DNA from: UBA6183 sp046314755
GTDB lineage: Bacteria; Bacteroidota; Bacteroidia; UKL13-3
Direction of reading: 5' to 3'
DNA: 14,831 nucleotides
Assembly: GCA_046314755.1 (NCBI GenBank)
Contig: JBKDBG010000117.1
Span: 1 to 14,831, forward strand
Positions 1 through 8,600 of this stretch are shown here, piece after piece (within the stretch, counting starts at the first letter, position 1; each line of letters starts with the position of its first letter). The position numbers and the translations under genes are program-made. The notes beneath the pieces were generated by a model. It was not told where the DNA came from. It was given only the letters and a program-made list of their open reading frames with translations, and made no database searches.

Positions 1-897
1 GGTAGGTTCATAATTGCGTGCTTCCCAATCGTTGGCACGCATGTAAAAAAAGTTCAGTTTATAGGCATAACGATCTTGCCCTTTTTTGTCTTTAAAAACC
101 TGTGCCCAGCGCACTGCCGTCTCCACCAATGCGCGTTCACCGCCTTTCATACTTATACTTAAACCCGGAAACATAAACGGGCTTTTGGTTTGCATATTAA
201 TTACACCATTAAAAGCATTTGGTCCGTAATAGGCACTGCTGGCACCCACAATCAAATCCACCTTCATCACATCCAGTTCACTTGCTCCCAAAAAGTTGCC
301 CAAACTAAAATTCAATCCCGGACTTTGATTATCAACGCCATCAATTAATTGTAAACTACGAACGGGTGATGTGCTGTTAAAACCACGTGTATTAATAATT
401 TTAAATCCAATACTGGCCGAGGTAAGATCAACTCCTTTTAAATGGGCCAATCCTTCATAAAAATTTGCAGCCGGGGTTTGTTTGATGGCAATGGCATCCA
501 TGGTTTCCACCGTAACCGGGTTTTGTTTTTGCTTTTCCGATACGCGGGTGTCTCTAATCTCCACCTCATTCAGTTGATTTTCTACCGGATCTAATTTTAT
601 GGTTACCGGCTTGGCTGCATCACTAACGGTTACTTCGGTGTTTTGATAACCAATGTAACTTACCATCAAAACCACAGGTAAGGTTTGAATATTTTTAAGG
701 GTGAAGTTCCCATCAAAATCAGTAGCAGTGCCGGTTGATGTGCCTTTAATTTTTATGGCAGCTCCAATGAGCGCTTCTCCTGTTTTTTTATCTTTAACAA
801 TTCCTTTTATGGTAAAAGTTTGCTGCGCCATTGTTGGCATAAGCATCAATAACCAAGTAAAAAAGAAAACTATTGTATAACCTATATATCTGTTCAA
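1..897 (-). CDS. TonB-dependent outer-membrane receptor, N-terminal part (cut by window edge)
   Basis: I translated the minus strand by hand; 299 codons are open from a TTG at 897 to the window edge. The product starts MNRYIGYTIVFFFTWLLMLM and runs into PTMAQQ, a clear Sec signal peptide (about 1-25, cleavage near TMA/QQ). Residues about 28-102 look like a CarboxypepD_reg-like beta-sandwich (KGIVKDKKTGEALIGAAIKI, then DFDGNFTLKNI and SYIGYQ). Residues about 125-238 look like a TonB plug (NTRGF, LQLIDGVDNQ, GASSAYYGPNAFNGVINM). The barrel starts after that and leaves the window. Such receptors sit in the outer membrane and import a ligand using TonB energy; the ligand cannot be told. It lacks typical SusC/RagA signature wording, so it is probably not a SusC. 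The start is TTG because an in-frame stop lies just upstream at 931-933; the first in-frame ATG (846) would destroy the signal peptide. Confidence 0.9.
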   Translation of the reverse strand, partial: MNRYIGYTIVFFFTWLLMLMPTMAQQTFTIKGIVKDKKTGEALIGAAIKIKGTSTGTATDFDGNFTLKNIQTLPVVLMVSYIGYQNTEVTVSDAAKPVTIKLDPVENQLNEVEIRDTRVSEKQKQNPVTVETMDAIAIKQTPAANFYEGLAHLKGVDLTSASIGFKIINTRGFNSTSPVRSLQLIDGVDNQSPGLNFSLGNFLGASELDVMKVDLIVGASSAYYGPNAFNGVINMQTKSPFMFPGLSISMKGGERALVETAVRWAQVFKDKKGQDRYAYKLNFFYMRANDWEARNYEPT

Positions 898-981
898 AAG
901 CGTACGGATTAGTTTGCTAAAATAAAGTATTCAACCAAATCTCAAAAAAACCTAAATTCTTTAATCTTATTTTAAAGTGAA

Positions 982-1620
982 TCAAGCTTGTACAAATGGG
1001 TTGTGTTGTTTTTCAAACCCGATAGCCGTTTTAGGTCCATGACCGCAATACACGGTGGTTTCATCAGGTAAAGTATAAATTTTTGTGCGGATGCTGTTGG
1101 CCAACACATCAAAGTCGCCACCGGGTAAATCAGTGCGGCCAATGCTTTGGTAAAACAACACATCGCCTGCAATTAGTTGTTTAGTGGCTGATTCATAAAA
1201 ACTTACGCTGGCAATACTATGGCCCGGAGTAAATAATACTTGCAAGGTGGTGTTACCAAATGTAAGTTGTTGAGGCTCATCAATAAAAATTTGATTTTTG
1301 GGCATTTCTTCCATCATCAACCCAAACATATCAGCCCACCTGCCGGTATCGGCATAGGTTTGTAATTCAAGTTGATGTAAATGAAGTGGCAGGTTGTAAG
1401 TTTTTGCCACAAAAGCATTCCCCAATACATGATCAATATGGCAATGTGTGTTTAATAACAAAACAGGAGTTAAGCCTTGTTGGGCAATAAATGCGGTGAG
1501 TTCCTGTTGTTCGGCATGGTTGGAACAGCCGGGGTCAACAATGGCGCACTGCTTACTTTTATCAAACAATACAAAAGTGTTTTCCGAAAAAGGATTAAAC
1601 GTAAATTGTGCAACTTGCAT
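982..1620 (-). CDS. Metallo-beta-lactamase-fold hydrolase, glyoxalase II / YcbL type
   Basis: This is a 212-residue cytoplasmic-looking protein of the MBL superfamily. The metal-binding motif THCHIDH gives H59, H61, D63 and H64. The other expected ligands are H134 (TPGHS), D153 (AGDVLF) and H194 (YCGHGP), so both metal sites look intact. The segment SIGRTDLPGGD and the closing NPF are typical of the YcbL/glyoxalase II-like group. Members hydrolyse thioesters such as S-lactoylglutathione; the real substrate here is unknown, and many Bacteroidota lack glutathione. I chose the ATG at 1620, giving MQVAQFTFNPFSENTFVLFD, because the family starts at this point; an in-frame ATG at 1635 would add five residues. 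The gene follows the YwqK-like gene by 41 bp and precedes the receptor by 84 bp on the same strand, so co-transcription is possible. Confidence 0.9.
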   Translation of the reverse strand: MQVAQFTFNPFSENTFVLFDKSKQCAIVDPGCSNHAEQQELTAFIAQQGLTPVLLLNTHCHIDHVLGNAFVAKTYNLPLHLHQLELQTYADTGRWADMFGLMMEEMPKNQIFIDEPQQLTFGNTTLQVLFTPGHSIASVSFYESATKQLIAGDVLFYQSIGRTDLPGGDFDVLANSIRTKIYTLPDETTVYCGHGPKTAIGFEKQHNPFVQA

Positions 1621-1661
1621 GCGGCAAATATGCATTTTGTTCGAGAATTGTCAATCGGAAT

Positions 1662-1991
1662 TTATGGAGAACATCCGCAATCATTTAATACCCGTTCTTT
1701 TCCTTGGGCATCGATTATTTTGCTTAGTTTTCCTTTTTCGTTATAAAAACGAGTAAGTTTTAGGGTTCCTTTTTTGTAGTGCTCTTTTTTTACCACCATT
1801 CCTTTGTCGTTGTAATATACCCAAATACCTTTGCGCACACCATTAGCTAAGCGACCTTTCAATTTTAAGTTGCCGTTCTCATGCGTTTCGGTATACCGAG
1901 TCGGGGGTTTGGGTTTGCTTGTTGCATCTGCCTTGTAAAGCATGCATACAGCGCAAAAGCTGCAAAGAAATTTGATGATAAAACGATTCAC
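1662..1991 (-). CDS. Small exported YwqK/MORN-like repeat protein
   Basis: The product has 109 residues. It has a hydrophobic N-terminus with one Arg and one Lys (MNRFIIKFLCSFCAVCML), likely a signal peptide ending near 23 (ADA). The mature part carries about two degenerate MORN/YwqK-type repeats: ENGNLKLKGRLANGVRKGIW, then YYNDKGMVVKKEHYKKGTLK, then FYNEKGKLSKI. The pattern is G-x-L/K-K-x followed by aromatic residues and G-K. Similar proteins are often labelled 'toxin-antitoxin system YwqK family antitoxin', but no toxin gene is next to it and the signal peptide argues for the periplasm or surface. The tail ends in CGCSP with two close cysteines. The start codon is GTG at 1991. The gene is divergent from ruvA with 60 bp between the starts. 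Function is not known. Confidence 0.75.
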   Translation of the reverse strand: MNRFIIKFLCSFCAVCMLYKADATSKPKPPTRYTETHENGNLKLKGRLANGVRKGIWVYYNDKGMVVKKEHYKKGTLKLTRFYNEKGKLSKIIDAQGKERVLNDCGCSP

Positions 1992-2051
1992 TGTTTCAAA
2001 ATTAAAAACATTTGTTATTTTAGCAGCCCTTGTATTGTAAAATTTGGTATC

Positions 2052-2645
2052 GTGATTGCATTTGTTGAAGGAAAACTTGTGGTAAAATCTCCTGCTTATG
2101 TAGTGGTTGATTGCAATGGTGTAGGTTACGCCATTAATATTTCATTACATACGTTTGAGCAATTGAATGTATTAGATCGGGCACGTGTACTCACGCACCT
2201 GGTGGTAAAGGAGGATAGCCATACTTTATTTGGCTTTGCAACCGAAGACGAAAGGGATTTGTTTTTGCATCTTATTTCGGTAAACGGAGTTGGGCCTAAC
2301 ACGGCACGCATGATACTTTCTTCCTTAAAACCGGAAGAAGTAAAACATGCAATAAGTACCGGCAATTGGTCGTTATTAAAATCCGTGAAAGGAATTGGTC
2401 CGAAAACCGCACAACGCGTTGTTATTGATTTACAAGACAAGATTAATAAAGGCGGAGTATCAACTCCGGGCGATTTAAGCAAGCTTGGCAGCAGCATGAA
2501 TAAAACCATGGAAGAAGCTTTGGCTGCGCTTGTAATGCTCGGATTTGGCAGGGCTGAGGCTGAAAAAGGTTTGTTAAAAGTAAAACAACAAAATCCTGAT
2601 TATACAGTAGAAGAATTAGTAAAGAACACTTTAAAAGTTATTTGA
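2052..2645 (+). CDS. ruvA: Holliday junction branch migration protein RuvA
   Basis: RuvA binds the four-way DNA junction as a tetramer and recruits the RuvB motor in recombinational repair. The 197-residue product has the usual length (about 190-205). Residues 1-63 form the OB-fold domain (IAFVEGKLVVKSPAYVVVDC, then VKEDSHTLFGF). Residues about 65-130 carry two helix-hairpin-helix motifs, VNGVGPNTAR (78-87) and VKGIGPKTAQRV (112-123). Residues about 150-197 are the RuvB-binding domain III (EEALAALVMLGFGRAEA). The frame is open much further upstream, but the family N-terminus aligns at the GTG at 2052. An earlier start at 1881 would add 57 unrelated residues and overlap the divergent YwqK-like gene. 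The TGA stop is 15 bp before the TTG start of sprA in the same frame, so the two genes are probably co-transcribed. Confidence 0.95.
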   Translation: MIAFVEGKLVVKSPAYVVVDCNGVGYAINISLHTFEQLNVLDRARVLTHLVVKEDSHTLFGFATEDERDLFLHLISVNGVGPNTARMILSSLKPEEVKHAISTGNWSLLKSVKGIGPKTAQRVVIDLQDKINKGGVSTPGDLSKLGSSMNKTMEEALAALVMLGFGRAEAEKGLLKVKQQNPDYTVEELVKNTLKVI

Positions 2646-2660
2646 TGGCGCAATTCTACT

Positions 2661-5600
2661 TTGTCGTTTAATCTAAATTTAAAATACATATCACTCCTTG
2701 TGCTTTCAACCCTGCTTGCAGGGCTTGCTGGCGAGGCTTTGTTTGCCGCTGAAGCAGCAAGCGAATCCTTGTGGTTTGCAGGTTCTGATGAGTTGTTTTT
2801 GTTAGTGGCACCTCCTGATAGTGCCCAAAGCCGCACGGGGGCTACGTCTCGCACAAATCTACCCTATCCCATTCAAGATCGTAAACCCTACGAAACAACC
2901 CCTAAACGCCATCCGCTTGATTTACCTGAGCCATCTAACATTAAAAATAAATACGAACTTGACCCTAAAAATAATGAATACCAGTTTCGCTCAACTGTAG
3001 GTGGACAAGAATACCGCTTACCGGCAACCATTCCTATTAACGAGCAACTGAAACGTGATGGCAAAAAACAAAACAACGATTATTTCAGGCAGCGTGCCCA
3101 AGCCCAAAATTTTGTGCGTGGTGGCGGTGTTATTCCACCATTAAATGTAGGCAATAAAGTTTTTGATCGCATTTTTGGAAGTGGTGTTATTGATATTCGC
3201 CCACGTGGTACTGCCGAGTTAATTTTTCAGGGAAACTTTAATACGGTTCGTAATCCGGCCATTGCAGTTAGACAGCAGCGTACCGGTCAGTTTGATTTTA
3301 GAAATAAAATACAACTCAACGTGCAAGGTAGTGTGGGTGATAAATTAAAGGTAAATCTGAACTACGATACCGAAGCTACGTTTGATTTCGAAAATCAAAT
3401 GAAGTTGGATTATGCCGGCAAGGAAGATGACATCATCAAAAAAATTGAATTAGGTAACGTAACACTTCCTCTCAACTCGGCATTAATACAAGGAAGCCAA
3501 AGTTTATTTGGGATAAAAACCACCATGCAATTTGGCCGATTAACGGTTACTACCATTGTATCACAACAAAGAGGGAAAACCACCGAAACCGAATTGCAAG
3601 GAGGAGCTCAAACCACACGTTTTGATATTCAAGCGGATAATTACGACATGAATCGCCACTACTTTTTGGCGCAATATTTTAGAGATAATTACGATAATTG
3701 GTTGCGCAGTTTGCCCATCATTGCTTCACCAATTGTAATCAACCGTGTAGAGGTTTGGGTAACCAATCGTAATGGTTCATTTGAAAATACACGCGATGTA
3801 ATTGGATTTAGTGATTTGGGTGAAGCATCAAAACGAAACAATGCGTACTGGCAACTAAATCCTTTGCCGTTCGATACGTTTCCGAATAATACGGCCAATG
3901 ATTTATACAATTACCTTACCGGTAGAACCATTAATCCGGATACGGCTCGTTTAAGACAATCTTATCAAATACAAAATCAACTTACCAAAGACCAAAACAT
4001 TACCCAACTTCAACCCATTTCACAATACCAAATCATCAATAATGCAAGGTTGTTAAATCCTTCGGAGTACACGGTAAATACACGTTTAGGGTACATCTCT
4101 TTAAACAGTGCCTTAAACAATGATGAAATTTTATGCGTGGCTTTTGAATACACGCTTGATGGAAGATATTTTAAGGTGGGTGAGTTTACAACAGATATTC
4201 CTCCAAACATTGAAACACCAAATGTATTATACACCAAAATGCTTAAAGGCCCATCTCAACGCCCCGATTTACCGATGTGGGATTTGATGATGAAAAACAT
4301 TTATTCATTAGGTACTTTTAACATTCAACCCAAAGATTTTAAACTCAATGTAATTTATGCCGATGATCCTTCAGGTGCCGACTTAAATTATATTCCGCAA
4401 CAAAATGAACCTGCCTTAACCGGTTTACCTTTATTAACCGTTTTAAATTTAGATAACCTCAATACCCAACAAGAAAGAGCTCCTGATGGATTGTATGATT
4501 TTATTGAAGGCGTTACAGTAAGTGCAGCACAAGGCCGAATTATTTTTCCTGTGGTTGAACCATTCGGCACTTATTTGGCTACCAAGTTTGTAAACAACCC
4601 CGATCGGGCAAGGTATTATTCATTTTATGAGTTGTATGATTCCACAAGATTCGCAGCCATACAATTGCCTCAATACAATAAATTCTTTTTACGCGGTAGT
4701 TACCAAGGAACATCCAGCAACGAAATATCACTCAACAGCACAAACGTGCCTCGCGGTTCGGTGCGTGTAACGGCAAATGGAGCGCCTTTGGTGGAGAATG
4801 TTGATTACGTGGTTGATTACAACATGGGTCGTGTAAAAATTCTCAACACCAGTTTGCTTAATTCTGGTGCCTCCATAAAAGTATCTTCTGAAAGTAACTC
4901 CTTATTTAGTGTTCAGCAGAAAAATTTATTGGGTAGCAGGTTTGATTATAAAATAAACAATGATGTATTGTTTGGCGGTACCATCATGTATTTAAATGAA
5001 AGGCCACTTACGCCAAAAGTGAATATTGGTGAAGAGCCTATTTCTAACTTAATGATAGGTTTGGATGGTACCTACAAAAAAGATTCACGCTTTTTAACCA
5101 AGTTGGTTGATAAACTTCCGTTTATTGAAACTAAAGAGGTATCCAACATTACCGTAAGCGGAGAGTTTGCAAAACTAATTCCTATGGTACAAGGAGCTTT
5201 GGCGCAAAGTGGTACAGCATATGTTGATGATTTTGAAGGGAGTGAAACCCCATTTGATTTGCGTATTCCTGCATTAAGATGGTCGCTGGCTTCAACGCCA
5301 CAAGGGCAGCCCGACTTATTTCCTGAAGGCAATTTAGTAAACGATATTAACTATGGTTTCAAACGAGCCAATTTAGCTTGGTATAACATTGCCACCACAT
5401 TTTACAGAGAAGAACCCTTTACGCCTGATCACATCAGAAATGATGATGAACAATTGAGTGATGATTGTGTGCGTGAAATTGATTTGAAAGAAATTTTTCC
5501 GAACCGACAGCAACAAGCAGGTTTACCAACGCAAGTGCCAACGCTTGATATGGCTTTTTATCCTAAAGAAAGAGGTCCGTTTAATTTCAACACGGATGAA

Positions 5601-8600
5601 ATGAATGAGGATGGTTCATTGGCTAACCCACAAAACAAGTGGGGTGGTATAATGCGTAACATTGATCAAAATGATTTTGAAGCAGCCAATATTGATTACA
5701 TTGAAGTGTGGATGATGGATCCCTACGCCTGTAAAAAAGATGAAACCAATGAAGGTGCTTTATACTTAAACCTTGGAAATATTTCGGAAGATGTGCTGCG
5801 GGATAACCGAAGAGCTGCCGAAAACGGTTTGCCTCGAACCGAAGCGGATAACCAATTTATGGATACCACAACTTGGGGAAGGGTTCCACGTAAACCGGTA
5901 ATTAATTTTGCCTTTGATGCCGAACCTACCACACGTCAACAGCAAGATGTGGGTTTAGATGGTTTTAATGATGATGCCGAAAGATTATGGTATGAGAATA
6001 ATTATTTGGCCCAATTGCGCGCCAAATATGGCGAGTCGTCAGCGGCATATCAAAATGCAGTAGCCGACCCTTCCAATGATAATTACCGTTATTATTTGGG
6101 TGGTGCTTATGATAATGCACAAGCAAGTATTCTTAATCGCTACAAAAGGTATAACATGACGCAGGGTAACTCACCAACTGCCGATCAATCTACCGAACCG
6201 GATTACCCGACCACAGCAACCAATGTGCCGGATAATGAAGACATCAACCGCGATTTTACCTTAAATGATATTGAAGAGTATTATCAATACAAAGTTGATA
6301 TCAACAAAAACAGATTACAAGTAGGACAAAATTATGTAACCGACAGCTCGGTAACCATTGCTACTTTAAAAAATGGAAATACCCGCCAAATTGTGTGGTA
6401 CCAATTGAAAATTCCGGTACGTGAGTATGAGAAAAAAGTAGGACAGATTTATGATTTTAAATCCATTCGTTTTATGCGTATGTACATGCGTGGATTTAAA
6501 GATGATATGGTGTTACGTTTTGCCACGTTACAATTGGTACGTGCGGAGTGGCGTAAGTATTTAGAAAACTTAGAAGTAGGGCGAGAAGGCCGACCAAATG
6601 ATAATCAAGATATCACCCAGTTTGTGGTATCCACTGTAAATATTGAAAAAAATGGAAGTCGTGCTCCAATAAACTATGTTACACCTCCCGGTATTCAACG
6701 TGAGGTTGATTTTAGTGCACCTCAAGCTTTTCAACAAAATGAGCAATCATTATCGGTACAAGTTTGTGATTTGCGTGATGGTGATGCCAGAGGTGCATTT
6801 AAGAATATCAATTTTGATTTAAGACGTTACGGAAAATTACGCATGTTTATTCATGCTGAATCATTACGTTCGGAAATGCGTGATGATGATTTGCATGCTT
6901 TTATTCGTATCGGTACGGATATGACATCGAATTATTATGAGTATGAAATTCCGTTGAAGGTTACCCGTCCGCCAACCAGTAATCCTAATGAAATTTGGCC
7001 TGCAGCCAATGAAATGGTGATTGATTTGGAAGAGCTCATCAACACAAAAATTCAGCGTACCAATGCCAATCATCCGTTTACAGCCGTGTATGAACGCATA
7101 CAAGGCGCAAACATTTACCGTGTAATTGGTTTGCCTGATTTGAGTCAGGCACGAGTGGTAATGGTTGGTGTACGAAATCCAAAAGCGAGACCCGGAACCG
7201 AAGATGATGCTTTGCCTAAGTGTGCTGAAGTGTGGTTTAATGAATTGCGCATGACTGATTTTAACAACCAAGGCGGTTGGGCTGCAACGGGCCGTGTGTT
7301 GGCTAAATTGGCCGATTTTGGTAATGTGCAACTTACCGGTACCGTAACCACCGTGGGTTGGGGCGGTATTGATAAAAAATTAAATGATCGCAGTTTAAAT
7401 GATCAATACCAATATGATGTACAAGGCAGTTTTGAGTTGGGTAAATTTTTCCCTAAAAATACAGGGTTATCCGTGCCTATGTTTTTATCATACGGCAACA
7501 CCACCGTTCGCCCATTGTACAATCCGCTTAACCCGGATGTAAGGTTACAAAAAGAAATAGATGAAAGTACAAACCCGGAATACATTGATCGGATAAAACG
7601 TGCAGCTGATGATTACACCACTAGAAGAAGCATTAACTTTACCAACGTACGTAAAAATAGGGTAGGCACTAAAAAGCAAAACTTTTACGATATCGAAAAT
7701 TTTAGTTTCACGTATTCATATAATGAAACCTACAGGCGCAACCAAACCATATCATATTACATTTTGCAAAACTATAAAGGCATGGTTGCCTACAACTATA
7801 GTTTTAATGCAAAACCATGGGAGCCGTTCAGTAAAATTATTAAGTCGAAACAGCTTCAGTTAATCAAAGATTTTAACTTGTTCTTTAAACCACAATCATG
7901 GGGGGCAAGGGTTGAAGCAGATAGACGATATGGCGTAACCATTAACAGAAACAACGATAACCCGAATACCATCATTCCTTCTTTATACGATAAACTTTTT
8001 ACCATGAACAGGTATTATGAGTTTAGGTATGATATTACCAAAGGCCTCAAACTTGATTATACCTCAACAGCCAATGCAAGGATTGATGAACCTTTAGGCA
8101 GGATTGACGAATCAACTCCTGAAAAGCGCGATAGCATGTGGGGTAATTTTTGGAATGGCGGTCGACTCACCCAATTTGATCAATCGGTTCGATTAAATTA
8201 TAATATTCCAATTAATAAAATACAGTTGCTGAGTTGGACCACCGTAACTTATAATTACACGGCAAATTACCAATGGAAACAAGCACCTCCGGCTGCCGAT
8301 AGTTTAGGTAACACCATCCAAAATTCAAGGGTACAAACCTGGAATGCCAACTTAAATTTTATTATGCTTTACAACAAGTATCCGTTGTTAAGAGAATTGA
8401 ATAATCCGCAAGCAGGTAAACAAGCACCGGCACCAAAAAAGAAGAAAAAAACCACTAAGAAAAAGAAAACCACAAAAGGTAAAAAAGGAGATAAAAAAGC
8501 TGAGGAAGAAGAGGCTCCTGAAGACGAAGAAGAAAAACCTAAACCGAAATTAAATCCTGTTGTAGCAACCAGTTTACGTTTGCTTACGAGTTTAAAAAAT

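Noticed and set aside
1621..1661. ATTG-N19-CATATTTG on the minus strand just before the MBL hydrolase gene
   Set aside because: It resembles a promoter, but the -7 box has a mismatch and ends only 4 nt before the chosen ATG, leaving no leader; too weak to list.
1448..1756. Plus-strand open frames opposite the MBL and YwqK-like genes
   Set aside because: They oppose clearly real genes, and their peptides show no domain pattern.
1662..1991. Toxin-antitoxin system based on the YwqK-like protein
   Set aside because: The label is a family name only; no toxin-like neighbour is present and the product appears exported.
2011..2046. Possible ruvA promoter with TTTG at 2011 and TAAAATTTG at 2038
   Set aside because: The spacing is too long and the -7 box has an extra base; the transcript would start about at the GTG.
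1881..2051. N-terminal extension of ruvA by 57 residues
   Set aside because: The extension has no RuvA similarity and overlaps the start of the divergent YwqK-like gene.
6864..7331. 155-codon open frame on the minus strand inside sprA
   Set aside because: It lies wholly antisense to the conserved SprA FNELRMTDF region and has no recognisable motif or neighbour; a shadow frame.
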